From Paralichthys olivaceus (taxonomy: Eukaryota > Chordata > Actinopteri > Pleuronectiformes > Paralichthyidae), in the NCBI RefSeq assembly GCF_024713975.1, contig NC_091110.1, forward strand, positions 1,054,001 to 1,118,000: a DNA stretch of 64,000 nucleotides. The letters are read 5' to 3'. Under the pieces are notes generated by a model, which was not told the origin of the DNA, searched no databases, and saw only the letters and a list, made by a program, of their open reading frames with translations. Every line of letters begins with the position of its first letter. The stretch's first letter is position 1. The position numbers and the translations under genes are program-made. Shown here piece by piece: positions 52,850 through 63,669 of the stretch.

Positions 52850-53640
52850 GGGGGACATCAACTTCACCTTGCCCGCAAAGCAGGAACTGGAGGGGGGACA
52901 CCGGCTCCAGCACAGTGCTTCAGGCAGGAACAGGAGCTACCTGACCAGGCCAGCAGACACTTCATCGGTTTTGTCCGCCTCTCCGCCTGCCTCTGGAGAG
53001 CCTCAAGCCGCCATCTGCTCTCCACTGCCTGCTCCCGGTACATAGCCATATACTCCTATGCCACTTGTATCAGTGCCATCTCTGTCTGCAGGTCTGCATC
53101 TCTGGCTGCATCGGGCCCCAAGTTGGGTACCACTATGGAAATTGACCATGCCAAAAGGGTCTCCCAAACACAGCCAGAGACGAAACAGTTGCTTTTCAGA
53201 ATCTACTAAACTAAAATTGCTGCTAAAATTAAAGCAGATGAAAAAGCACTTGTGGAGGTTGTTGTGCCTTATGTTCTATTGTATGAAAGGTTGAAAGCAT
53301 TAACTAACATTTTGTCCAGGAAAGAGAAACTGATAAAATACTGCTGGTGAGTAAGAGGGAATTGTAGATCTAGTGTTAGGCATTCTGTGAGGAAGGTTAG
53401 CTGTAATATTTAATCTTGTCTAGATACTTTTTGGGTAAATTGTTGTGAAACTGAGTGTCAACAGGCAGTCTTCACCCAAGTCAGCTGAGAACAATAGGCT
53501 TGATTGCAGGGCGGAGCTAAGTCTGCATGAGCCATGAATTCTACCCAATCCCAGTCAGGACATCAAACTGGAGAAGATTTCACCGGAGACACATCGCTCA
53601 AAGCCGTAACCCAGCCAATCTCTGCTATGTGACCGTCTCC
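52850..53640. other. Unassigned, repeat-like
   Basis: G/C-rich stretch (52820-53110) with frames on both strands, none recognised. Confidence 0.35.
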
Positions 53641-53641
53641 A

Positions 53642-55045
53642 CCAAAGTTCAAAGTTCAAAGGTTTTATTGTCATCTGCACAACAGATACAGCGTACATGT
53701 TTGCAATGAAAATCTTAAATCTCAGGCACCTCAAGCAACTCGACATGCAAGTGTCATAAAATAAGATAAGAGTAACTAAAAATACAATAACATACACTAG
53801 TGCAAATTAAACAATAAGTACAAATGTCAGTACTAGTGCAAAAAAAAAATTAAGTAAGCATTGTAAGGTGCAAAAAAATAAAATAAACATTATAATAAAA
53901 TAATAAAACATTATAAGGTGCTAAATGAGATATATACATGTCAGACTTAATTTAGCAGCAGTTAAGAATTATTGCACTCTTTATATTTTTATATTGATAG
54001 GAAATATGATGAATAGAAACGCGGTGACAGAATGAGAATTATTGTAAACTAAATAAACAAATATCAATTATTGCTAATGAATATTATAATGTGAAAATAA
54101 CTATGAATATTATAATGTGAAAGTAACTATGTTGTTTTAAACGGATGTAGTGACTTTCACAGAGCTCAGGTGTTCAGCAGTCTTACAGCCTGTGGGATAA
54201 AACTGTCCCTGAGTCTTGTGGTCTTGGTCCAGATGCTGCGGTACCGTCTGCCAGACGGCAGCAGAGAGAAGAGTTTGTTGCTGGGGTGATGGGGGTCTTT
54301 CAGTATCCTGTAAGCCTTCTTCCTACAACGCTGGGTTTAGAGGTCCTCCATGGATGGTAGCTCCGTCCTGGTGATGTACTGAGCAGTTTTCACCACCCTC
54401 TGTAGAGTCTTACGGTTGAGGGCGGTGCAACTGCCATACCAGGCCGTGAGGCATCCGGTCAGGATACTCTCGATGGTGCATCTGTAGAAGTTGCAGAGTA
54501 TCCTGGAGTCCATGTTGAACCTCGGCAGCCTGCGGAGGAAGAAGAGCCGCTGACGAGCTGTCTTTGTGATGACTCTGGTGTGATGAGGCTATGTCAGGTC
54601 CTCAGTGATGTGAACCCCGAGGAACCTGAAGCTGCTGACTCTCTCCACAGGAGTCCCGTCGATGGTGATGGGGGCGTGTCCGTCTCTCTGCTTCTTCCTG
54701 TAGTCCACAATCAGCTCCTTGGTTTTGCTGACGTTGAGATGGAGGTTGTTGTCCTGGCACCAAGATGTCAGGGCTCTGACCTCCTCTCTGTAGGCCGTCT
54801 CATCGCCGTCTGTGATCAGGCCGATGACGGTGGTGTCGTCAGCAAACTTGATGATGGTGTTGGAGCTGTATGTGGCCACGCAGTCTAGCGTGAACAGGGA
54901 GTAGAGGAGAGGGCTGAGCACGCAACCCTGGGGGGCTCCGGTGTTGAGAGTCCGGCTGGAGGATGTGATGTTCCCCATCCGCACTGCCTGGCGTCTGCCC
55001 GTCAGGAAGTTCAGGATCCAGTCACAGAGGGCGCTGTACTGAACT
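53642..55045 (-). mobile_element. Young 5'-truncated LINE (L2-like, Jockey group)
   Basis: Minus strand. The frame from 54984 runs with few lesions: [99 protein letters not shown] then replaces the usual Trp and the frame continues to RRYRSIWTKTTRLRDSFIPQ. A second stop occurs near 54345. The 3' tail ends GACAATAAAACCTTTGAACT at 53645. GAPQGC and FADD are intact. The best preserved RT of this type in the window; 5'-truncated, so dead. Confidence 0.9.
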
Positions 55046-55796
55046 TAAAGTACTGGGGGGGCTATGGAACTGCCAGTCTGCAGTCAAGAAGGCAGACACC
55101 GTCTCAGCCTATGCCTGGCCCTTACCGAGACCTGGATCACTCCAGAAAACACTGCCACTCCAGCTGCCCTCTCATCTGCCTACTCCTTTTCACACTCCCT
55201 GAGACAAACAGGTCGAGGAGGAGGAACTGGTCGCCTCCTCTCCCCCATGTGGTCCTACCAGGTCCTTCCCCTGGACCACCTTCCCAGATATGCTTTTGAA
55301 TTCCATGCTGTCTCTGTCACACTTCCTTTCAAACTCAACATTGTGGTGATCTATCACCCTCATGGTCCTCTCCGTGACTTCTTTGATGAGATGGATGCCC
55401 TCCTGAGCTGCTCCACTGACGGTGGCACACCACTTGTTGTCCTAGGTGATTTCCACATCCCCCCAGAGAAGCTGTGCTCCTCTGAATTCATTGACTTCTT
55501 CTCCACATTTGACCTCACCCTCTCCACCGACCCACCGGGCCGGGAACCAACTCGATCTTGTCTTCACAAGGTCCTGTAGTACCTCAGCACTCTCTGTTAC
55601 CCCACTCACTGTGTCTGACCACCACGCTGTCACTTTCTCTCTCCCCTTAAAATTCACCACCTCCCTCGCCCCCAGACCTCACACGGTCACCACCCGCCGT
55701 AATCTGAAATCCCTCTCTCCCTCTGCTATCTCGTCAAATGTTCTTCCCTCATTACCATCTACAGACCAATTTTCACTAATGTCTACTGAGAAATTA

Positions 55797-56045
55797 GAAT
55801 CAGAAGTACTTTATAATCGTAGGGAAATTCAAATGTTACACAGCCCCTGAGAAAGGGGTGAAACAGCAAAAGCAGGTATAAACATAGCAATATAAAATAT
55901 AAAAATCAAGTAAGGCTAAAAGAAATAAAAGATATACATATGTCGAAATACAGACCAGGTATGTATAGATTTACATTTGTGCATGAGTAAAGTAAGTTAA
56001 AGTTAAAGTATACACAGTATACATTATTAATAAATAATTAAAGCC
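55797..56045 (-). repeat. LINE 3'-tail fragment in the L2 element
   Basis: GAATCAGAAGTACTTTATAATC and CACAGCCCCTGAGAAAGGGG resemble the inverse of a LINE 3' end such as that at 62580-62680. It is followed by (AAAGTTA)-rich DNA. Boundaries approximate. Confidence 0.45.
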
Positions 56046-56355
56046 TCCTCCACTCTGCTATCCTCCCTCTGATCCTATTTAGATGCTCTCTGTCCTCTCA
56101 CCTCCCGACCGGCACGATCACCCCCCCCCCTGGCTGTCTGAATCTCTGTGAACCAATAGATCGGTGCTATGAGCAGTAAAGAGAAAATGGAGGAAAATCA
56201 TATCATCCTGATGACCTTGCCCATTACCACCACCTCCTCTCTGACTTCACCTCAACAGTATCAGCAGCTAAATCTGCCTTCTACCTGTCAAAGATCAACT
56301 CCTCTGCCTCCAACCCCAGGAAACTTTTCTCCTTATCCTCTTCTCTCCTCACCCC

Positions 56356-56719
56356 CAGAGTTATTATAGTTAATGAAAACTTAGACTAAAACTAAAACTA
56401 GCAATGAAAAAATAATTTTGTTAACTGAAATAAAAATAAAAATGACAATTGCAAAAAAAATAATTGGTGTCACAGAGTGTTTCATCCTTTTTTAGCTTCT
56501 ACAAGTCAAGGCTTTCTCTTAATACCTGGAAAAACTAAAACTAAGACTAAAACTAAATAAAAACTAAACTGAAACTAGTGGATTCCTCAAAATAAAAACT
56601 AAACTAAAACTACAAAATCACTTGTTGAACTAACTAAAACTAAACTGAAATAAAAAAGCAAACTGAAAAACTAAATAAAAATAAAAACTAATGAAAATTT
56701 CTAAACTATAATAACCTTG
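56356..56719. mobile_element. hAT-type MITE with perfect 8-bp duplication
   Basis: 364 bp. CAGAGTTATTATAGTTAATG on the left, TAAACTATAATAACCTTG on the right. CTCACCCC at both 56348-56355 and 56720-56727. The interior consists of AAACTAAAACTAAA-type repeats. Inserted in the L2 linker region. Confidence 0.85.
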
Positions 56720-57461
56720 CTCACCCCTCCTACTCCTCCCCCTCCTTCCTCCCTCACTGCTGATGACTTTCAAGGCTCAGTATTAGGACCACTTCTATTT
56801 TCACTATACACTAGATCACTTGGCTCTGCAATCACATCGCATGGATTCTCTTACCACTGTTATGCTGACGACATCTTTTCCCACATCCTCCTCCAGCACC
56901 CACATTGCGACATGCATCTCAGAATGTCTGGCAGACATCTCCGCTTGGACAGCTGCACATCACCTCAAACTCAACCTTAGTAAAACTTAACTCCTTTTCA
57001 TCCTGGGGAAATACTGCCCTCACATCGACCTGTCAGTCACTGTCGAAGAATGTCACGGTATCACCTTCATCGATGGCAAGGAACCTGGGCGTAATCCTCG
57101 ACGATGGACTGTCCTGCGCCCCCAACATCACTGCTGTGGCCCGATCCTGCAGGTTTGCCCTCTACAACATCCGCAGGATCCGGTCTTTCCTCACAAAAGA
57201 CGCAACGCAACTCTTAGTCCAAGCACTGGTCATCTCACGCCTCGACAACTGCAACTCCCTCTTGGCTGGACTCCAAGCCTCTGCGACTAAACCATTGCAG
57301 CGTATCCAGAACGCTGCAGCGTGCCTCGTTTACAATCTTCCCAAATTCTCCCATGTGACCCCCCTCCTCCTTGACCTCCTCTGGCTTCCTGTTGGGGCCC
57401 GCATCCGATTCAAGACGATGGTGCTGGCCTTCAAGCTCATCAATGGAACTGCACCCGTCTA

Positions 57462-57991
57462 TGTGAAGAGTAACGGCTGGACGGTGAACCCAGGTGCAGA
57501 CACAGACAAGGAGACAGGAGTAGGGAAAGGTATATATTGAACTTTAGACTGAGTCTGGAGCGATGGGGGTAGGGTGGCAGGTCCAGAATTATGTCCCAGG
57601 TGGAGGGTGAGAGGCAGGGTTCAAGGTTAGCAGGTGATTACTAGGTGAGTTGGCAAGGAGCAGGGACCAGAGCCAGAACAGGAGGAGCTGGAAGGGAAAT
57701 GGATAACAGGATGAGACCAGGAAACAGTTAGTATACAAAAAATGGCAGAAGCGTAGCAACACTAACGGGTGGCAGAGAGTACGATCTGGCAGCGTGGAGG
57801 TGGTCAGGAGGAGTATATGAAGAAGCTTGATGACAGATGAGGTGCAGCTGGTGAGGCTCTGCTCTGACTCCGGTGCACCTGTAGGTAATCTACAAACAGA
57901 AAGGACCACTCAGGGAGTAGTAGCCGATTAGTGGTTCCCAGAACTAGAGGTAGAGGGTGTAGTAGGAGCAGTTTGAGGGGCAGATGTAACA
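57462..57991. mobile_element. Solo LTR, family A copy 2
   Basis: 530 bp from TGTGAAGAGTAACGGC to CAGATGTAACA with exact GTCTA duplications (57457-57461 and 57992-57996). Highly similar to 46016-46570. It splits the L2 coding sequence between APV-Y and VYLQTLVRSHAPVRAL. Confidence 0.88.
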
Positions 57992-57999
57992 GTCTACCT

Positions 58000-58240
58000 C
58001 CAAACACTGGTCAGATCACACGCCCCAGTGAGAGCACTTCGCTCATTTACATCAGCTGGCTGACTGGTACCCCCATCACTGAGAGCAAACAAAGCCCGCT
58101 CAGCAAAGTCGCGACTCTTCTCTGTTTTGGCACCTCAGTGGTGGAACGAACTCCAGACCAATGTCAGGACAGCGGAATCGCTTGCCATCTTCCGCAAAAA
58201 CTCAGGACTAATTTGTTCAGACTTCACCTTGACCCTGCAT
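58000..58240 (+). pseudogene. L2 reverse-transcriptase C-terminal end
   Basis: The frame after the solo LTR reads LQTLVRSHAPVRALRSFTSA, then RLFSVLAPQWWNELQTNVRT and SGLICSDFTLTL, the usual C terminus of L2 ORF2. Confidence 0.8.
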
Positions 58241-58440
58241 AGCATGACTCCCTCCCAACCCCCCCCACATATGCACTTGTATGTTCGTATTATTAGCACT
58301 TCAATCATAGCACTTAAGCACTTAAAGAATCTTTCACAGATAGCAGTTACAATCCTCAGATGAGGGCTTGACAATTGTTTCTATATTTCGTTTTACCCCA
58401 TCCACGGTGATATGTTGTGGCTTCTCTCTTGTGACAAATA

Positions 58441-58922
58441 TGTAACGGGTATGGTTTTGAACCCAAATGCAGCACAACAAGCATGGACAGTTGGTAACAG
58501 TCTTTATTCTCAGCTCTTAGCAGATCAGGTGGCAGGCAATACAGACAGCAACAGGCCGAAGACTTGGTTAGACAGCAACAGGCAGAAGACTTGGTCAGGG
58601 ACGGAAGGCAGAGGTGATTACCAGGTTTCGGATGAGGCAGGTTAGTCAGGAACAGGCAGGGTCGGCAACGAAGAATCAGTCCGGAGATAACTGCTGGAAA
58701 GTCTTGCATGAAGGCGTAGAACAATCTGGCACTGACTGAGAGTGGAGCTGGTGAATATATACTGAGCTGATTGCAGGTGATGAGGAACAGCTGTGTTGGA
58801 TTGGTGAGAGGGTGTGGCTTGGCTGGCAGATGAAGCAGAGGTGGAGTCCATGGAAAAGTACTGAGAGGTGGAAGGATGGGAGACTGACTGAGAAGTGGGA
58901 GGATGGGTGACTGACTGTGACA
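58441..58922. mobile_element. Solo LTR, family B
   Basis: 482 bp, TGTAACGGGTATGG to CTGACTGTGACA. Flanks AAATA (58436-58440) and AAATG (58923-58927), 4 of 5 identical. Contains a short tandem of CAACAGGC.GAAGACTTGGT (58549-58600). It lies in the 3' UTR of the same L2 element, cutting just before its GTAAGTCGCTTTGG tail. Confidence 0.65.
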
Positions 58923-58999
58923 AAATGTAAGTCGCTTTGGACAAAGTTACTCTTACAGTATTATATATGAAACTGACAATATTGAGTCACTTTCAATGG

Positions 59000-60530
59000 G
59001 CGGTGCTAAAGCAAACACCGTCGAGGTAGATTTCATCTCACAAATGCAGAACAATGGTGACACTAAGGTTAAAGTAATAATCATGTTGACATCATGTCAG
59101 AGATGAGAGGAGGAGTTATCGGATGAAAGTTTTGAACTGAGCCATGTTGTTTTATTTTAATGTTGACTTTTCAGAATGAAACTAGAGGAAAAGTTGTCAA
59201 TGAGATGAAACAAAAAGAAAAAAAGCAGGCAATTTGCTTGCCACAAACTGTATTTACTAAAAGAACAATAAATGTCAGCGTAAGATTTGCATCTAAGAAA
59301 AAGTATATTTACAACTTAAAACTTGTTTCCATCTTATGGGTTTCTACAAGGAGAGCACTGAGAAACCAACAGTGGAAAAATTCACCACACCCTAACAAAC
59401 TAAACAGTCATGCTGGCACCAACAGCACGCACAAAGGAAATCACCAAATGTTACACAGACAGCTCAAAATGATGTCACTTTGCCCACTGGGACTGGTTGT
59501 CTGCTTCTTTCTTCCTCTTAACTACCGTGGCGTTGATCAGGCATTGCTTATAGCCTTGCACCCTCACAATGCAGGTAAAGGGAAATGGGAAGCACCCGAA
59601 TAAACACTGGGGAGAAAGAGAAGAGAGAGAGTGGAGGAAAAACACAACACATAACAATAATATTCAAATCAATCTCACAATTGTGTGTGATTTAATTATT
59701 TAAGTTATCAACAAGTAATCCTGAAGTTTAAAACTTCTAGTTTCACTGTGCCGTCTACAAAATAGATACCAATTCTACATTTATCTTACATAACTTTCAG
59801 AAAATTAAGTATCAACAACACTGTTTAATGGAAACTAAATATGGAAATTACAACTTTGACCTCATCTCTCTTTACACTGAATTAAAAGCAATGTTTTCGC
59901 CTTTAAAGTTTTGTTTACTGTTTTATCCATCACCCTAATGCAAACATTGTACAGAGTAAGTGACACCGACAGAGAGGCACCAACTTCAACTCTCACCAAC
60001 TTCAACTCTTTTGCGTATTACATCAGTATCCAATAGGATGCAAACACCTACATGTTGCATACAGAGTGACAGTAATTCATTTTTCATTGATGGGTGACAC
60101 AAGTAGAGTAAGATATATGGGGAAGCTGTGGGAGACATCTTCAGACTTGGGGGTGACAATTGCTCATGTTGCTTTCTTAGTGTTTGTACATTGTCTCACC
60201 TTCTGGTCTCCTTGATGCATCAAGTCTACATTAAAATCTTTTGCTTAAGTTATCAGGAAAATAAATATTCAAGTAAAGTACAGATACCTGAAAAATCTAC
60301 TTAAATACAGTAGCAAAGTATTTGTTACTTCCCCCAAAAATGTTTTTCACAATGTAGAATAAACCCACCTGAATTAATTCTATGGGCTGACAGCATCCAT
60401 AATTCATCATAGGTCCTCAATTGTGTTATTTAAAATAACAGTAACCTAAAGTATTAAAAATAAAATATAATAAATATACACCATAAAAAAAGTAGTGCAA
60501 ATATAAGGTGCAGAGAAGATGAGTCTGTTT
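59000..60530. other. Non-repetitive stretch, no gene firmly recognised
   Basis: The one candidate exon (59479-59610, minus) is listed separately. The rest is AT-rich with chance frames. Confidence 0.4.
59479..59610 (-). CDS. Candidate terminal exon of an unknown minus-strand gene
   Basis: A strong acceptor (TCTTTCTCCCCAG on the minus strand) precedes a frame CLFGCFPFPFTCIVRVQGYK, then QCLINATVVKRKKEADNQSQ and WAK before TGA. It is the only one of the three phases that stays open, and the end is lysine-rich. I recognise no family, and no matching upstream exon was found in the window. It may be chance. Confidence 0.2.
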
Positions 60531-60539
60531 TGTTGTGAT

Positions 60540-60830
60540 CACCATTTTCATTACTGGGGTGTGCTGGGGTACAGACATCATTGCAAAGGACACCAACAGA
60601 CTCAATAAACTCATCAGAAAGGCAGAGTCTGTTGTTGGCTCTAAACTTGTCACCCTGGAAGAAGTGGCTGAGAAACGAGTTCTGGCAAAGCTGCTGCCAA
60701 TCCTGGAGAATGCTGCTGATTCCCTTTTCAAAACAGTGGACAAACTTTACAGCAACTTCAGCAGCATACTCATTCAACCATTCTATTCAAAGGAATGATA
60801 CAGCTGATAGTGTACACTTTTCTGGTAGTA
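60540..60830 (+). pseudogene. LINE reverse-transcriptase C-terminal fragment
   Basis: CWGTDIIAKDTNRLNKLIRK, AESVVGSKLVTLEEVAEKRV and LAKLLPILENAADSLFKTVD match the end of ORF2 of the LINE type at 61.3-62.7 kb. It is cut on both sides. Confidence 0.75.
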
Positions 60831-61019
60831 TAAACCATACTGATATTCTATATCATATCCATATATGATGTCTGTGTGTATGTATATATATTAGTCATAA
60901 ATACATATTTTATCACTACATTACTGCTATTACCATCATTATAAAATTATGCTGTTTTATTATTATTATAATAATTATCATTGCTATGCTATCACTGCAT
61001 ATTATTGGTATGCAGCCTG

Positions 61020-61080
61020 TAAACTATTATTATTATTATTATTACTATTGTTATTTTTATTATTATTATTATTATATTAT
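61020..61080. repeat. (TTA)n microsatellite
   Basis: Imperfect TTA/ATT repeats. Confidence 0.8.
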
Positions 61081-61195
61081 TAGCACTGTGCATTACTATT
61101 GTTAAAAAACTAAAATCTGGTAAACTGAACATCTGCTGTACCATTATTACATACCATTACAGGCTATGCTAGTGTGATGCACAACAATTGTATTG

Positions 61196-61262
61196 TTTCT
61201 ATCTATCTATCTATCTATCTATTTGTCCGTCCATCCGTCCTTCCGTCTCTCTGTCTCTCTCT
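61196..61262. repeat. (CTAT)n microsatellite
   Basis: CTAT units followed by CCGT/CTCT repetition, at the 5' edge of the LINE fragment. Confidence 0.9.
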
Positions 61263-61279
61263 AAGGTCATGCCTCTGTC

Positions 61280-62680
61280 CTCCACCCAGCCCACATTCAA
61301 ACAATATGTCACCTGCAACACCAGAGACAATAAAACACTGGACTTATTTTATGCCAACAGCAAGGAGGCATACAACTCATCCCCCCTCCCTCCCTGGGAA
61401 GATCTGATCACAACCTGGTGCATGTCTTGCCTGTTTATAAGCCCCATGTTAACAGGCAACCAGTGGAAACCCGCACATTTAAGACATGGACTGAGGAGTC
61501 TGAAGAGGCAGATCGCTGTCTCACCTGGAGAAGCCTGGAAGCACTGTGAGGATCATGTTCTTTTATTTCTCCAGTGTTTTAACACCATTCAGCCTGCACT
61601 TTTGGGGGACAAGCTGGAGCTCGCAGGGCTGAACCAACACCTCACAGCCTGGATCTCCGACTACCTCACCAACGGGCCACAGTATGTGAGGACTCAGGAC
61701 TACATGTAGGACACAATAATCTGCAGTACAGGGGCCCCACAGGGAACAGTCCTGGCCCCTTTCCTGTTCACCCTGTAAACTGCAGACTTCTACCACCAGT
61801 CACCTCACTGCCATCTACAAAAGTTCTCTGACGACTCTGCTATTGTCATTCTCATCAGGGACGGAAAGCTCATTAAGGACTTTGTGGACTGGTGCCAGCT
61901 GAACCACCTCCAGCTCAATGCCGGGAAGACCAAAGAGCTGGTGGTGGATTTCCGCAGGCACAAACAAACCTGCTCACAGGTGATCATCCAGGGAACGGAT
62001 ATTGAGATGGTGACATCTTACAAGTACCTGGGTGTTCACAGGAACAATAAACTGGACTGGACTGATCACACTGCAGCAACATATAAAAAAGGTCAGAGCA
62101 GACTGCATCTGCTGAGGAAGCTCAGGTCCTTTGGCGTGCAGGGTGCACTCCTGACTTCTTTCTATGACTCTGTGGTAGCATCAGCCATTTTCTATGGTGT
62201 AGTCTGCTGGAACAGCAGCATCTCGGCAGCAGAGAGGAGGAGACTTGATAAACTCATCAAGAAGGCCAGCTGCCCTCTTGACTCAGTGCAGGTGGTGGGA
62301 GAGAGCAGGATGATACACCCCAAGTGTGTGAAGGAGAGGTATCGAAGGTCCTTCCTTCCTGCTGCTGTCGGACTTTACAATCACTGCTCCCAGTAGCATA
62401 CATCTGCATACAATTTTTATAAATACCCATATTTATTATCACTAGTAAATACACTGCCACACTGTCTTTTTGCAAATGCATTGCACACTGAATACGTTCA
62501 TATGTATATAGCAGTATATTCTTTCTATTCTATTTTCTTACCTTTAAATCATCTTGTTTATTTTTCACTATTGTTATTATTTAAAAAAAAACTACTGTCC
62601 TGTTGCTGGTGTGACAAAGAAATTTCCCCTTTTGTGGGACAATAAAGGTATTCTGATTCTGATTCTGATTCTGAGGTCAA
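61280..62680 (+). mobile_element. L2/CR1/Rex1-group LINE, internally deleted, 3' end intact
   Basis: The 5' block is the end of the endonuclease (TFKQYVTCNTRDNKTLDLFY, 61291). After a deletion the RT continues: NTIQPALLGDKLELAGLNQH, then a stop, CSTGAPQGTVLAPFLFTL (61727), HLQKFSDDSAIVILI (61812), LNHLQLNAGKTKELVVDFRR (61898), TSYKYLGVHRNNKLDWTDHT and ERYRRSFLPAAVGLYNHCSQ to stop at 62396. The 3' end has GGGACAATAAAGGTATTCTG followed by three TTCTGA units. Stops at 61706 and 61777. Confidence 0.88.
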
Positions 62681-62689
62681 AATAGGTGT

Positions 62690-63240
62690 GTTGGAGCTAT
62701 TTGTTTATTGTTAGTATTTAGTGTTGTTTAGTTTAGCATTTAGTTTAGTTAGTATTTAGATTTGATTATTCTGAAGAAATTAATTTGATTTCGTTATGAT
62801 TAGATTTTTGTTAGTATTCTGTTCTATTATTTGTTTAGATTAGGTGTTTTTTGGTGTTTATTATTTGTGTTTTGTTTCATTTGGGCACGTTAGGGGGCAC
62901 GTTAGATTATATCTAAGATCATGGTAACGGACCAGAATGCACTGGGGTGGGCATATGGTTTTTTTACCGCAGCGGGAGAGGCACGAAGGAATTTTCTTTG
63001 TTATTGTTTGTTCGCTTTTCTGGTCAAATAAACCACAGTTTTCTGTTGAAATTGGATACTTGTTTGGACATTTTTTTCCCCCATCCGCGTACACCACAAC
63101 CCATGGTGCAACAGTGGCCCTTTGATTTTTTTGTAATTTAAAGGTTTGATTTGAAACTTTTATTTGTTTTGACAAATGGCTACTACAAGGTGAGTGCAAA
63201 GGCTTCAGTTGATCCAAAATGTTGCATCATGAGAACGTAC
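62690..63240 (+). repeat. Possible LTR-like or promoter sequence, unresolved
   Basis: TTTAG-rich repeats at 62710-62800, then AAATAAACCACAGTTTTCTG (a poly(A)-signal-like motif, 63026), ending CCCATGGTGCAACA. At 63176 ATGGCTACTACAAG is followed by GTGAGTGC, an ATG plus donor. It could be an LTR with a spliced leader or a host first exon; nothing confirms either. Confidence 0.25.
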
Positions 63241-63439
63241 AGGTACAAGAAAAAGAAATCATATTACTTGTGTAAGATTATCTGCATTTTCTACCTGTTA
63301 CATCCATAATATTAGTAATATAAGGCCATAGTACCTCATTATCCTAATTGGCCATTTTGTTCTCAAAATGCAGACTAACTTGTCTCAGTCTCGAGTAGAA
63401 TGGGAGGTTCTTCATTTGGAATTATTTTATTTTGAAAAT

Positions 63440-63669
63440 GATGACCCGGAAGTAGCTAGCCTGTAGTATTGGATAGAAGCTTCCCACCCATTCACAGTCG
63501 TCTGTCACGGAACAAGACTCCTTTATACCGAGCAGCATTTAGACTGGAAAAGACAGCAGTTCTGTCCATGCTGCAGGGTGGTGCGGCTCTCGGCAGCGGT
63601 TAACTGCCAGGAGATGTTCAGAACGTCGCGTTTCACCAACAGAGCTCGGCAAGGCTTTAAAACTGATTT
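63440..63669 (+). promoter_or_regulatory. Possible promoter and first exon of a plus-strand gene
   Basis: ETS-type CCGGAAGT at 63446-63453, then CpG-containing DNA and TTTATACCG at 63521-63529. An ATG at 63569 opens an 11-codon upstream frame (MLQGGAALGSG). The next ATG, at 63614, opens MFRTSRFTNRARQGFKTD to a consensus-like donor GTGAGT at 63670. The basic, Ser/Thr/Arg-rich start would fit a mitochondrial presequence, but I do not recognise the protein. Confidence 0.35.

Larger units (their letters stand above)
55060..58990 (+). mobile_element. L2/CR1-clade LINE with nested insertions
   Basis: Plus strand. Endonuclease: LCLALTETWITPENTATPAA (55105-55164), GGGTGRLLSPMWSYQVLPLD, LNIVVIYHPHGPLRDFFDEM, TPLVVLGDFHIPPEKL, then frameshift to HRAGNQLDLVFTRSCST and VSDHHAVTF. 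Linker: [20 protein letters not shown] joins two distant parts, so most of the RT fingers/palm is deleted. YCYADD follows ([15 protein letters not shown]), then RNLGVILDDGLSCAPNITAV, DNCNSLLAGLQ and APQWWNELQTNV (58130). The 3' end TGTAAGTCGCTTTGGACAAA is at 58927. Insertions: 56356-56719, 57462-57991, 58441-58922 and a LINE-tail piece at 55797-56045. Confidence 0.9.

Noticed and set aside
62861..63217. Minus frame of 118 codons rich in Cys and Lys
   Set aside because: It is opposite a possible LTR or promoter with a poly(A)-like motif; no family resemblance.
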